A stretch of DNA of 47,297 bases from assembly GCA_934561175.1 (NCBI GenBank), contig CAKTFW010000009.1, forward strand, positions 1 to 47,297, in the 5' to 3' direction. Made by a program: the position numbers and the translations under genes. This document shows positions 24,723 through 33,463 of this stretch, one piece after another (positions within the stretch are counted from its first letter, which is position 1; every line of letters begins with the position of its first letter). The notes under the pieces were generated by a model, which made no database searches, was not told where the DNA came from, and saw only the letters and a list, made by a program, of their open reading frames with translations. The stretch is from an uncultured Oscillospiraceae bacterium. GTDB taxonomy: Bacteria; Bacillota; Clostridia; Oscillospirales; Oscillospiraceae.

Positions 24723-26966
24723 TTATGCGTAGTAGTTAATCAGGCATCCCTTCAGGATAATCTCCCGATCTTCCTGTGCGAGGTTTTCCAGCTTCAGCGG
24801 AATTGGCTTTTTCTCGCCCCCCTGCAGCAGCACGCCTTCCACAGCTGTATCGCCGCGTTCCAGTGCTGCGCGGATTCCCGGCACATAGAGCCGGTCACCC
24901 GGCTGAATGTGATAAGACGCAATATCGTCCACCGTAAAGGGCAGCATTCCCCAGTTGATTACATTCGAGCGATAGCGCTTCGTTGCAAAGTCCTGACACA
25001 GGTTGGCGCATCCGCCCAGCACGCGCTGACAGGAAGCTGCCTGTTCACGGGCAGAACCGTCGCCCGGCTTGATCGCCATCACCAGTGAGCCAAGCCCCGT
25101 AGTTTTAGCGTCATAACCCGCCATCGCTGCCGTGACCTCCGGATCGTCCAGATTCTCACGCCGTTTCTGTTCCACCGCCTGAATGGCTTTCGCGCGGCCC
25201 ACATACTGCGGGTCTTTCCGGGAGAGGGTAAACTCTGCCAACTTCAGGGGATTGGAACGATATGAAGAAGTTTCGCCGGAGGGAATCAGTTCGTCGGTTG
25301 TCGTCACTGGATCGTAAATCGCAGCCGCGACATCCAGCAGCAGATTCTCCGGCAGTGCAATCTGTTCCGGCCAATCGGCAATATTCGGGCCAAAAACAAG
25401 CTCCTGCGTCGGATCCGGCTTTCCAGCGCCGAAATAAACACGGGCATCGTAGGGAGTACGATCGAAATGGTAGTCCATCTCCACCGGATCCACCGGTGGC
25501 TGTTCCAGATCCAGCGCCGAGGTCACAGCACCGCCATTCAGCGCCGTTGCTGCAATCGAGCGTGCATCCATCAGTGCTACATAAGCAACCTGCCCATTGG
25601 TAGGCTTGGAACCCTCGCGATTCGGGAAATTCCGGGTGGAATGGCGGATGGAGAATGCACCATTGGCCGGCACATCGCCCGCCCCGAAGCAGGGACCGCA
25701 GAAAGCCGAACGCACCGACGCGCCAGAGGCCATCAACTTGGCAAGTGCGCCGTTTTTCGCCAGTTCCATCATAACCGGCTGGGAAGTCGGATATACCGAC
25801 AACCAGAAGTGATCTGTCCCAATCGGCGCACCGTTCAAAATTGCCGCCGTCTGCATCATATTCTGATAGGTACCGCCGGAGCAGCCTGCAATAACGCCCT
25901 GATCTGCATAGAATTTGCCATTGTGAATCTTGTGCAGCAGGCTCTCAGGCTGAGACTTCAACTCCAGCTGCGCCATTGTAGTTTCGTCTACCTTGTGGAG
26001 GATATCCTCCAGATTTTCGTTAAACTCCCGGATCGTATAAGTATTGGAAGGATGGAACGGCAGTGCAATCATCGGCTCCACCTTATCCAAGTCCACCGTG
26101 AGAACCGCGTCATAGCAGGCGCCGTTTTCCGGATGCAGCGGGCGGTATTCTTCCCCACGACCCAATGTCGTCAGTGCGTTTTTCACGACCTCGTCTGTCT
26201 CCCAGATCGAGCTGAGGCAAGAGGTTTCCGTCGTCATGACATCGATACCGGCACGGTAATCAATGGACAAATTGGCAATACCAGGGCCTACAAACTCCAT
26301 CACGGAGTTCTTGACAACTCCAGCCTGGAAAGTTGCGCCGATCAGCGCCAGTGCAACATCCTGCGGGCCAACGCCGGGGCGTGGCTTTCCAGTCAGATAG
26401 ACTGCCACCACCCGCGGATAGGTAATATCATAAGTCTTATTCAGCAGCTGCTTTACCAGCTCTGGGCCGCCCTCACCAACTGCCATCGTGCCGTAAGCAC
26501 CATAGCGGGTATGGGAATCTGAGCCGATAATCATTTTGCCGCAGCCTGCATACATCTCACGCATATAGCTGTGGATGACACTCTGATGCGCCGGCACAAA
26601 CTCGCCGCCATACTTCTTCGCTGCAGAAAGGCCGAACACATGGTCATCCTCATTGATGGTGCCGCCGACTGCGCACAGCGAGTTATGGCAATTCGTCAAT
26701 ACATAAGGCAGTGGAAACGATGTCAGGCCGGAAGCACGCGCTGTCTGAATAATACCGACATAAGTAATATCATGAGACGCCATCGCGTCAAAGCGAATTT
26801 TCAGCGATTCCATGTTTCCCGCGGTATTATGCGCCGCTAAGATGCCGTAAGCCATCGTGCCCTTCCGCGCCTCTGCATAGGGCTTAAGGCCAGCTGCGGC
26901 TGCTTCTGCTTCCGGAATCCAGGTTCCGTCCTGATAATAGGTTTTCTGATTGGAGACAGTTACCAT
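24723..26966 (-). CDS. Aconitase-family hydratase (YbhJ-like)
   Basis: The 747-residue protein has the aconitase superfamily layout. An N-terminal Fe-S domain carries IIGSDSHTRYGAYG (about 147-160), the cluster cysteines appear in GCSGGTYQN (about 360) and FCGPCFGAG (about 427), and a swivel domain follows. Size and motif spacing recall E. coli YbhJ, a putative hydratase of unknown substrate, more than canonical AcnA or AcnB. It could serve as the citrate-cycle aconitase here if no other is present. The ATG at 26966 has an AAGGAGG site. It is transcribed alone, from a good promoter to its own terminator. Confidence 0.85.
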   Translation of the reverse strand: MVTVSNQKTYYQDGTWIPEAEAAAAGLKPYAEARKGTMAYGILAAHNTAGNMESLKIRFDAMASHDITYVGIIQTARASGLTSFPLPYVLTNCHNSLCAVGGTINEDDHVFGLSAAKKYGGEFVPAHQSVIHSYMREMYAGCGKMIIGSDSHTRYGAYGTMAVGEGGPELVKQLLNKTYDITYPRVVAVYLTGKPRPGVGPQDVALALIGATFQAGVVKNSVMEFVGPGIANLSIDYRAGIDVMTTETSCLSSIWETDEVVKNALTTLGRGEEYRPLHPENGACYDAVLTVDLDKVEPMIALPFHPSNTYTIREFNENLEDILHKVDETTMAQLELKSQPESLLHKIHNGKFYADQGVIAGCSGGTYQNMMQTAAILNGAPIGTDHFWLSVYPTSQPVMMELAKNGALAKLMASGASVRSAFCGPCFGAGDVPANGAFSIRHSTRNFPNREGSKPTNGQVAYVALMDARSIAATALNGGAVTSALDLEQPPVDPVEMDYHFDRTPYDARVYFGAGKPDPTQELVFGPNIADWPEQIALPENLLLDVAAAIYDPVTTTDELIPSGETSSYRSNPLKLAEFTLSRKDPQYVGRAKAIQAVEQKRRENLDDPEVTAAMAGYDAKTTGLGSLVMAIKPGDGSAREQAASCQRVLGGCANLCQDFATKRYRSNVINWGMLPFTVDDIASYHIQPGDRLYVPGIRAALERGDTAVEGVLLQGGEKKPIPLKLENLAQEDREIILKGCLINYYA

Positions 26967-27000
26967 CTTAAGTTCCTCCTTGTACCTGCGCTATTGTTTT

Positions 27001-27029
27001 ATTATAGCCATCCCGGCAGATGTGCGCAA
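27001..27029 (-). promoter_or_regulatory. Promoter of the aconitase-family hydratase
   Basis: On the minus strand, TTGCGC (27029-27024), 17 bp, then perfect TATAAT (27006-27001). Confidence 0.75.
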
Positions 27030-27081
27030 GTCCCAAACAGCCAGATTCCAAAAAATCGCCTGCACATCGGCGTGCAGATAG

Positions 27082-27117
27082 AAAAAACCGGCTGACCCAG
27101 TTGGGTCAGCCGGTTTT
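27082..27117 (-). terminator. Intrinsic terminator after hppA
   Basis: A stem of about 15 bp (27084-27098 with 27103-27117) closes a 4-nt loop, with U-rich sequence on the minus strand. T-rich sequence on the plus side makes it usable in both directions. Confidence 0.92.
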
Positions 27118-27126
27118 CAAAAATTC

Positions 27127-29208
27127 TTACATCAGACCAATCAGGTTGAAGGCCACAATCAAGCCGGAGAACACGATAGAAACCGTGGAGCACAGCTTGA
27201 TGAGGATGTTCAGAGACGGGCCGGAAGTATCCTTGAACGGGTCACCGACGGTATCACCGACAACGGCTGCCTTGTGGCACTCGGAGCCCTTGCCACCATG
27301 ATGGCCAGCTTCAATATACTTCTTCGCGTTATCCCAAGCGCCACCAGCGTTGGACATAAAGACTGCCATTGCAAAACCAGTAACGGAAACGCCACCCAGC
27401 AGGCCAACAACGCCAACAGGGCCCAGAATCAGGCCGGTCACAATCGGGACAATAATTGCCAGCAGAGCCGGAGCAACCATCTCGTGCAGAGCACCCTTTG
27501 TGCACAGTGCAACGCAGGAAGCGTAGTCCGGATCAGCCTTGTATTCCATAATGCCGGCAATCTCTCTGAACTGACGGCGAACTTCCTTAACAATGGACTG
27601 AGCAGCCGTCTGCACAGCGCTCATCGTAAAGGCGGAGAAGACGAAGGTCAGCATTGCGCCAATGAACAGGCCAACCAGCATCAGCGGGTTCGTCAAGGAC
27701 AGATCCAGAACTTCCGTTGTGCCGTTCTGCACAATGTCAACATAGCTGACGAGCAGTGCCAGTGCGGTCAGGGATGCGGAGCCGATTGCAAAGCCCTTAC
27801 CGGTAGCGGCAGTGGTGTTGCCCAGGGAATCCAGTGCGTCGGTACGCTCACGAACTTCCTCCGGCAGGCCGGACATCTCAGCGATACCGCCAGCGTTATC
27901 GGCAACCGGGCCATAAGCGTCCGTTGCCAGCGTGATGCCCAGCGTGGAGAGCATGCCGACACCAGCGATGCCGATGCCATACAGGCCCATATTGAAGGAG
28001 CCGGCACCGCCAGCAGCGTAGAAGCTGATCAGAACAGCAGCTGCAACGATCAGGATCGAAGTCATGGTGGACTTCAAGCCCAGGGAAATACCGCCGATGA
28101 TGATGGTAGCAGAACCAGTCTCAGATGCTGCAGCCAGCTTCTGCGTCGGCTTGTAGGTATCGGAGGTGTAGTATTCGGTGAAGTAGCCGATTGCGCAGCC
28201 GCCGATCAGACCGCACAGAATTGCAACATAGACGCCCATATTGCCAATCGTGAAGTAGGTCAGCGGTGCAGCAGCGATTGCAGAAATCACAGCTGCGGTA
28301 TAGGTGCCGGTACGCAGGGAGCGCAGCAGAGAAGACTGTGTTGCATCTTCCTTGGTGCGAACCAGGAAAGAACCGAGAATCGAGCAAACGATGCCGCACA
28401 CAGCCAGTGCGACCGGCAGCAGCATGCCGTTAAAGCCATAGCCGCTGATTGCACTCAGTGCAAAAGTGGCCAGAATGGAGCCGACATAGGACTCGTACAG
28501 GTCAGCGCCCATACCGGCAACATCGCCAACATTGTCGCCGACATTGTCTGCGATGGTAGCGGGGTTACGGGGGTCATCTTCGGGGATACCAGCCTCAACC
28601 TTACCAACGAGGTCAGCGCCGACATCGGCAGCCTTGGTGTAGATACCGCCGCCAACACGGGCAAACAGTGCCATAAAGGAAGCGCCCATGCCGTTCATGA
28701 CCATGATGTTGCCCAGCTGTGCGGGATCCTTTACGCCAAAGACAAAGTACAGCAGAGTGAACCACAGGGTAATGTCAAACAGACCCAGGCCAACGACCGT
28801 GAAGCCCATGACAGAACCAGAAGAGAATGCAACACGCAGACCCTTGTTCAGGCTCTCAGAAGCAGCCTGTGCAGTACGAGCATTAGAATTGGTTGCAATC
28901 TTCATGCCGATCAGGCCAGCCAGCATCGACCAGATACCACCGGTCAAAAATGCAAACGGGGTATACACGGACAGCATACCGAGGCCGAATGCCAAAATCA
29001 GCAGAACAACGAAGACAATCGCGAACACCTTAGCAACCGTGATGTACTGATGCTTCAGGTAAGCATTTGCACCCTCACGGATGGAAGCTGCGATCTTCTT
29101 CATGGTGTCGTTACCCTCAGAGAAGCCCATCACTTTTTTTGCCTGTGTCAGGGCAAAAATGCCAGCGACGAGAGCACCGAGGAAACCGATCCAGAACAGG
29201 TTTTCCAT
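27127..29208 (-). CDS. hppA: K+-dependent membrane-bound inorganic pyrophosphatase (H+ or Na+ pump)
   Basis: The 693-residue protein has around 16 hydrophobic segments and the hallmark active-site loops DDPRNPATIADNVGDNVGD (about 205-223) and GNTTAATGKG (about 459-468). It hydrolyses pyrophosphate to pump H+ and/or Na+ across the membrane. Alanine, rather than lysine, in the GNTTAA position marks the K+-dependent subfamily; the ion pumped cannot be fixed by eye. The ATG at 29208 follows AAGGAG. It stands alone, divergent from the LCP ligase gene, with an extended -10 promoter. This enzyme saves energy from biosynthetic pyrophosphate in anaerobes. Confidence 0.97.
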   Translation of the reverse strand: MENLFWIGFLGALVAGIFALTQAKKVMGFSEGNDTMKKIAASIREGANAYLKHQYITVAKVFAIVFVVLLILAFGLGMLSVYTPFAFLTGGIWSMLAGLIGMKIATNSNARTAQAASESLNKGLRVAFSSGSVMGFTVVGLGLFDITLWFTLLYFVFGVKDPAQLGNIMVMNGMGASFMALFARVGGGIYTKAADVGADLVGKVEAGIPEDDPRNPATIADNVGDNVGDVAGMGADLYESYVGSILATFALSAISGYGFNGMLLPVALAVCGIVCSILGSFLVRTKEDATQSSLLRSLRTGTYTAAVISAIAAAPLTYFTIGNMGVYVAILCGLIGGCAIGYFTEYYTSDTYKPTQKLAAASETGSATIIIGGISLGLKSTMTSILIVAAAVLISFYAAGGAGSFNMGLYGIGIAGVGMLSTLGITLATDAYGPVADNAGGIAEMSGLPEEVRERTDALDSLGNTTAATGKGFAIGSASLTALALLVSYVDIVQNGTTEVLDLSLTNPLMLVGLFIGAMLTFVFSAFTMSAVQTAAQSIVKEVRRQFREIAGIMEYKADPDYASCVALCTKGALHEMVAPALLAIIVPIVTGLILGPVGVVGLLGGVSVTGFAMAVFMSNAGGAWDNAKKYIEAGHHGGKGSECHKAAVVGDTVGDPFKDTSGPSLNILIKLCSTVSIVFSGLIVAFNLIGLM

Positions 29209-29262
29209 CTCTCAACAACTCCTTCAGAATTTTCGCATGATGAATACATCTATAGCCTAACT

Positions 29263-29290
29263 ATCTTACCATATTTCACTTTTTTTGCAA
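29263..29290 (-). promoter_or_regulatory. Promoter of hppA with extended -10
   Basis: The minus strand shows TTGCAA (29290-29285), 16 bp, then TAAGAT (29268-29263) preceded by TGG, an extended -10 element. Confidence 0.7.
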
Positions 29291-29322
29291 GCTATTTTTG
29301 CGGTATTTGCACTTATTTTTGC
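29281..29322. repeat. Four short TTTTGC-type repeats upstream of hppA
   Basis: TTTTGC occurs at 29283, 29296 and 29317, with a one-base variant at 29305, so the copies lie 9 to 13 bp apart. They start inside the hppA -35 and run upstream. They may be a protein-binding array or simply bent T-tract DNA. Confidence 0.4.
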
Positions 29323-29417
29323 AATTCGGTCGAGACCTGAACCAATTCCTGCATGGAATCTATGGTTTTTCCACAAATACCGTCTCCGGATTTGGTTTTT
29401 TCTATCCCAACCGTCCA

Positions 29418-29446
29418 TTTACAAGCGACAAATTCTGCTATAAAAT
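29418..29446 (+). promoter_or_regulatory. Promoter of the LCP-family gene
   Basis: TTTACA (29418-29423), 17 bp, TAAAAT (29441-29446), about 25 nt before the ATG. Confidence 0.7.
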
Positions 29447-29471
29447 AAGGTGCTAGTAAAGGAGCGATCCC

Positions 29472-30839
29472 ATGGATTACGAACCATTTGACTTTGACAA
29501 GCTCGACCGATTGCTGGGCGACTACAGCGAACTGGACGACCCGGAATGGGTTGCACTGCGCCGCCGCTCCAATCAGGCCACGCAGCCGGAGCCGCAGCAG
29601 CCTGTGCAGGAGGGTTATGCAGACACGCTGGATCCTTACAGCGGCTGGCCGGAACCGGAAACTCCACCTGTATCCCAACCAGCACCGCGACCGCGCCGAA
29701 CTGCGGAAGCACGCCCGCATCGAACACAGACCGAAGCTGCTTCCCATAGCGCCCGCCGCAACGAATCTGCCAGGCGCGCAAAACGATCCAAACCAGATTT
29801 CGAACCGGATAAAGCCACTGCGCCGCAGCGGCGGCGAAAAACAAAACCAGAACCGGAGCTGGATCCGGACACCATGCCGGCTTCTTATTCCGATGATGCA
29901 GAATTTGACGACACCCCGCCCAAGAAAAAGCACCACTTTTTCCACAACCTGCTGATTTTTCTGCTTCTACTGGCCGGTCTGCTGTTCGCTATTCTGAAAT
30001 TTAATATCTTCCAGCCGACCGCCGAGACCGGTACACTGGGCGCCCGTAAAACCGGAGCCAGTGTAATTCTGATTGCAGGTACCGATGATGGCGGTTCCCG
30101 CACGGATACCATGATGCTGGCCTATGTCAACGCCGTGGATGGACAGATTAACCTGATCTCAATCCCCCGTGATACGCTGGTATATGCCCAATACAATGTC
30201 CCAAAGCTCAATGGCTGCTACGGTATCAACGGCGGCGGCAAAGACGGTATGGAAGCATTGATGGATAAGGTACAGGCAATCATCGGATTCCGCCCTGATG
30301 GCTATGTGCTGACCAATCTGGATTCTTTTGTCGATCTGGTCGATATGATGGGCGGCGTAACTTTTAATGTTCCCCAGGATATGTATTACAATGATCCCTC
30401 ACAAAATCTGTTTATCAACTTGACAGCTGGTGAGCAAACCTTAAACGGGGAACAGGCCATGGGGCTTGTCCGTTTCCGTTCCGGCTATGCTTCGGCAGAT
30501 CTGCAGCGCATGAGTGTCCAACGAGACTTCCTGTCCGCCGCCATGAAGCAGTGGGCAAAACCTTCCTCGATTTTGAAAGCGCCGCAGATTCTTGCGCTCG
30601 CCAAGACCTCACTGACTACCGATCTCTCGACCGGAAATCTCATTTGGCTGGCTGGCGCGCTGCTGCGCTGCAACAAAGATGAAATTTCCACGGAGACGCT
30701 GCCCGGCGGCGCATGCTGGTGGAGCGGCGGTTCTTATTACGCACTGAACGCAACGGAAGTAGCCGCTATGATCAACGCTTCCTGTAATCCCTACCAGCAA
30801 GAGATCACCGCAGCTAATCTCAATATTCGCACCCCGTAA
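29472..30839 (+). CDS. LytR-CpsA-Psr (LCP) family wall-polymer ligase
   Basis: The 455-residue protein has a long, charged, Pro/Arg-rich cytoplasmic N-terminus (1-150), one membrane helix (about 157-177) and an extracytoplasmic LCP domain (about 190-400). The domain contains GTDDGGSRTDTMM with the catalytic-region Arg and Asp, SIPRDTLV, and the C-terminal RFRSGYASADLQRMSVQRDFL core. LCP enzymes transfer lipid-linked teichoic acids or other glycopolymers onto peptidoglycan. The product of the CsaB operon is a plausible substrate (inference). The ATG follows AAAGGAG. It is monocistronic and followed by a large hairpin. The disordered N-terminus is longer than usual. Confidence 0.93.
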   Translation: MDYEPFDFDKLDRLLGDYSELDDPEWVALRRRSNQATQPEPQQPVQEGYADTLDPYSGWPEPETPPVSQPAPRPRRTAEARPHRTQTEAASHSARRNESARRAKRSKPDFEPDKATAPQRRRKTKPEPELDPDTMPASYSDDAEFDDTPPKKKHHFFHNLLIFLLLLAGLLFAILKFNIFQPTAETGTLGARKTGASVILIAGTDDGGSRTDTMMLAYVNAVDGQINLISIPRDTLVYAQYNVPKLNGCYGINGGGKDGMEALMDKVQAIIGFRPDGYVLTNLDSFVDLVDMMGGVTFNVPQDMYYNDPSQNLFINLTAGEQTLNGEQAMGLVRFRSGYASADLQRMSVQRDFLSAAMKQWAKPSSILKAPQILALAKTSLTTDLSTGNLIWLAGALLRCNKDEISTETLPGGACWWSGGSYYALNATEVAAMINASCNPYQQEITAANLNIRTP

Positions 30840-30889
30840 AACGCACCCCCAGGGAGCCATCTATCATAGATGTCCCTGGGGGTGCGTTT
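30839..30889 (+). terminator. Large terminator-like hairpin after the LCP gene
   Basis: A 17-bp perfect outer stem (30839-30855 with 30873-30889) plus an inner 6-bp stem (30858-30863 with 30867-30872). The T-run directly after it is short, so termination may rely on hairpin strength. Confidence 0.75.
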
Positions 30890-31266
30890 AGACATGGATC
30901 CTTATTCTGTTTTTTTATTGACAAATTGAGTAGTAAAACCAATTCCGGAAAGTGAAGTTCATGTATGATAACGAAGCCATAAATATAGTCATAGGAATCA
31001 TCATAACTATCGCAATGTATGGAGCAGAACCTATGTTATTTGTATGATGATATTGGCTTTATCATTAATGACTCAGATCATTACCACACTTATAAATGTC
31101 CTACATTCCAAAACGCCAATGAATATTGGGCACATAATATAGAATACTGTGAATATCTTAGCTATACAAAATGCGAAAGTTGTTGGTAACATATGGCCCC
31201 GCCGTTTAAGCTTTTTTCAACCACGCGACTATTGTGTGTTTTGCTACTACTTCGCCTATTTTATCC
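30890..31266. other. AT-rich intergenic patch with no complete gene
   Basis: Apart from the broken small gene at 30961-31189, this patch between the LCP gene and glmS holds no recognisable promoter, RNA or intact gene. Its base composition is clearly more AT-rich than the flanking genes, which suggests foreign or decaying DNA. Confidence 0.6.
30961..31189 (+). pseudogene. Broken small gene: membrane-segment fragment plus Cys-rich C-terminal fragment
   Basis: Two adjoining reading frames look like parts of one small protein. The first (ATG 30961, stop 31047) encodes 28 residues with a hydrophobic run, INIVIGIIITIA. The second, one frame over (ATG 31019, stop 31189), encodes 56 residues rich in Tyr, Cys and His. 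Its C-terminus has HTYKC, a mid-segment NIEYCEY and a terminal KCESCW, giving an HxxxC ... CxxC pattern. That ending resembles short zinc-ribbon-like tails of secreted or membrane-anchored clostridial proteins. A two-base loss near 31010-31018 would explain the split. No convincing ribosome binding site serves the second frame. It could instead be an intact 56-residue protein. The surrounding DNA is AT-rich compared with its neighbours. Confidence 0.45.
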
Positions 31267-31298
31267 TTTCCTGCGCACGGGGTTCCGTGCGCAGGAAA
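31267..31298 (-). terminator. Stem-loop after glmS
   Basis: A perfect 14-bp stem (31267-31280 with 31285-31298) with a 4-nt loop lies just 3' of glmS. No U-tract follows on the minus strand, so the terminator call rests on stem strength and position. Confidence 0.6.
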
Positions 31299-31303
31299 AT
31301 AAA

Positions 31304-33142
31304 TTATTCAACCGTGACAGATTTTGCAAGATTCCGCGGCTTATCAATATCGCAACCGCGCATCAGCGCTACATAGTAAGAGAATAGCTGCAGCGGTACA
31401 ACACCAAGGCTCGGTAAAAGGATCTCATGAGTATCCGGGATTGTAAGTACACCATTGACAATCTTCTCCATGTCTGCCTTGCGGCTTTCCGTGGTCAACG
31501 CCAACACATCAGCGCCGCGAGCCTTGACCTCCACCACATTGCTCATGGCCTTGTCAAACAGCGGGCCGTAGGTACCGAGGGCAACAACCAGGGTGCCGTC
31601 TTCAATCAACGAGATGGTACCATGCTTTAATTCGCCGGAAGCGTAGGCCTCCGAATGAATATAAGAGATCTCTTTAAGCTTCAGGCTTCCCTCCATGCCA
31701 AGCGCATAATCCAGATTCCGCCCAATAAAGAACACAGAATCATGGTTAAAATATTTGGAAGCATAATACTGCACCGTTTCCTTCTGTGCGAGAATCTTGG
31801 AAATTTTCTCCGGCAGCAGTTCAATCTCCTGCAGAATCTTCTGATATTCCGCAGGCGCAATTGTCCCGCGCAGATCCGCAAAGTACAGGCCGATCAGATC
31901 AAGCAGAACCATCTGCGTGGAGTAGGCTTTTGTGGTGGCTACGGCAATTTCCGGACCGGCCCAGGTATAGAGCACATCGTCTGACTCGCGGGCAATGGAT
32001 GAACCGACCACATTAACCAAACTCATCGTCCGCGCACCGAGACGCTTAGCCTCCTTCATGGCCTCCAGCGTGTCCAAGGTCTCACCCGACTGACTGATGA
32101 CGATAACCAGCGTATTCGGTGTAACAATCGGGTTGCAGTAGCGGAATTCCGAAGCCAGCACAACTTCAACCGGGATGCGAGTCAACCGCTCCAGATTGTA
32201 TTTTCCGACCATCCCCACATGGTAACTGGAACCGCAGGCGATAATGTCAATTTTCTGAATTTTCCGAACTTCCTCAGGCGCAATGTTCAGATCTTCCAAT
32301 ACAATGCGACCGTTTTTTATACGAGGCTGCACCGTCTTACGGATGGCTTCCGGCTGCTCCATAATTTCCTTGAACATGAAATGTTCATAGCCGCCCTTTT
32401 CCGCTGCAGAAATGTCCCAGTCCACATGGCTGTGGGGCTTTTCCACCGGCTGCATCATGGCATCGTAGATCTGAATGCCGTCCGGTGAGAGAACCGCCAC
32501 CTCTCCATCGTCCATGTAGCAGACATCTCTGGTATAGCGGATCAGCGCCGTCACATCCGAAGCAATCAGGCTGCAGCCCTTTCCGTAACCCAAAATCAAT
32601 GGGCTGGACTTGCGGGCCGCAATCAACTGATCCGGATTTTCCGTACTGATGATGCCAAGTGCATAGGAGCCTTCAATTCTGGCCAGCACCTGGGAAAGCG
32701 CACCCATCAGGTCATGATCCTGCCTGTAATAATACTCCAGGAGCTGTGCCACAACCTCCGTATCCGTCTCCGAGGTGAAATGCAATCCCTTTCCCAGCAG
32801 GAATTCCTTGATTTCCATATAATTTTCAATAATGCCATTGTGTACCACCGCAATGGAGCCGTCTTCGCTCACATGGGGGTGGGAATTGATATCATTCGGT
32901 TCGCCGTGGGTAGCCCAGCGGGTATGTCCAATTCCGATGCAGCCGTCAATTTTTGCACCGTCATCGATCAACTCGGCCAATACCTGCAGCCGCCCCTTTG
33001 CTTTGGCAACCTGCAGTCCCTTTTCAGGGGAATAGACTGCAACACCCGCGGAGTCATAGCCGCGGTATTCCAACCGACGGAGTCCATCCAGCAGAATCGG
33101 CGCAGCCTGCTCTCTGCCAACATAGCCTACAATACCACACAT
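31304..33142 (-). CDS. glmS: Glutamine--fructose-6-phosphate aminotransferase (isomerizing)
   Basis: The ATG at 33142 begins MCGIVGYVG, whose Cys2 becomes the N-terminal nucleophile of the glutaminase domain, and it follows AGGAGG; an in-frame upstream start would bury that cysteine. The 612-residue protein has the class II glutaminase domain (about 2-230), two SIS sugar-isomerase domains (about 285-610) and the conserved C-terminal KSVTVE. It makes glucosamine-6-phosphate, the entry point for peptidoglycan and wall polymers. The leader contains a glmS ribozyme, so expression should fall when glucosamine-6-phosphate accumulates. Stand-alone unit with its own promoter. Confidence 0.97.
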   Translation of the reverse strand: MCGIVGYVGREQAAPILLDGLRRLEYRGYDSAGVAVYSPEKGLQVAKAKGRLQVLAELIDDGAKIDGCIGIGHTRWATHGEPNDINSHPHVSEDGSIAVVHNGIIENYMEIKEFLLGKGLHFTSETDTEVVAQLLEYYYRQDHDLMGALSQVLARIEGSYALGIISTENPDQLIAARKSSPLILGYGKGCSLIASDVTALIRYTRDVCYMDDGEVAVLSPDGIQIYDAMMQPVEKPHSHVDWDISAAEKGGYEHFMFKEIMEQPEAIRKTVQPRIKNGRIVLEDLNIAPEEVRKIQKIDIIACGSSYHVGMVGKYNLERLTRIPVEVVLASEFRYCNPIVTPNTLVIVISQSGETLDTLEAMKEAKRLGARTMSLVNVVGSSIARESDDVLYTWAGPEIAVATTKAYSTQMVLLDLIGLYFADLRGTIAPAEYQKILQEIELLPEKISKILAQKETVQYYASKYFNHDSVFFIGRNLDYALGMEGSLKLKEISYIHSEAYASGELKHGTISLIEDGTLVVALGTYGPLFDKAMSNVVEVKARGADVLALTTESRKADMEKIVNGVLTIPDTHEILLPSLGVVPLQLFSYYVALMRGCDIDKPRNLAKSVTVE

Positions 33143-33174
33143 TTTCTTCGTTCCTCCTGTTATAAAATAGCAGG

Positions 33175-33338
33175 ACAAACTCGCAGCTATTTGCCCAAGC
33201 TCTGCTCACAGCCCCTCTGTTTTGCGGTTGCCCGCATATTTCTGACTGTGTTACGCGCGCAGAGCGGCACGGAAGCGCATCCGCCGAATTTTCGATCACG
33301 CTTCCCCTCGTCGTCCCGCCGGAGCGGGCGCTGGCGCT
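33175..33338 (-). ncRNA. glmS ribozyme (glucosamine-6-phosphate-activated self-cleaving leader)
   Basis: On the minus strand upstream of glmS the conserved core of the glmS ribozyme is readable. The cleavage-site sequence AGCGCC is at 33338-33333, with the cut expected between A33338 and G33337. GACGAGG is at 33312-33306. The long invariant stretch beginning ATCGAAAATTCGGCGG and continuing into GATGCGCTTCC spans 33295-33271. This matches the order and spacing known from Bacillus glmS leaders. Glucosamine-6-phosphate acts as cofactor for cleavage, after which the mRNA is degraded. The 3' boundary is approximate; a 7-bp hairpin (33165-33171 with 33186-33192) lies between it and the ribosome binding site. 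Confidence 0.92.
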
Positions 33339-33384
33339 TTCATTTTCAATCCGGAGCTGTTCTCCGAAGTCTGCGATTGGAAAC

Positions 33385-33390
33385 ATTATA
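33385..33390 (-). promoter_or_regulatory. -10 element of the glmS promoter
   Basis: A perfect TATAAT on the minus strand at 33390-33385 would start the transcript near 33378, about 40 nt before the ribozyme cleavage site. The -35 at 17 bp (TAGCTT) is poor. Confidence 0.55.
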
Positions 33391-33463
33391 TGCGAAGGTG
33401 GAGAAAAAAGCTATCTCTAATTTGTAAACAATAAAAGTGACCCGCAGCAGCGGGCCACTCTAA

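Noticed and set aside
27274..29340. Plus-strand open frame of 688 codons opposite hppA
   Set aside because: Shadow of the pyrophosphatase; Cys/Gln/Asn-rich and without motifs.
30918..30946. TTGACA in the AT-rich patch as a promoter for the small gene
   Set aside because: The hexamer 17 bp downstream (AATTCC) is not a usable -10.
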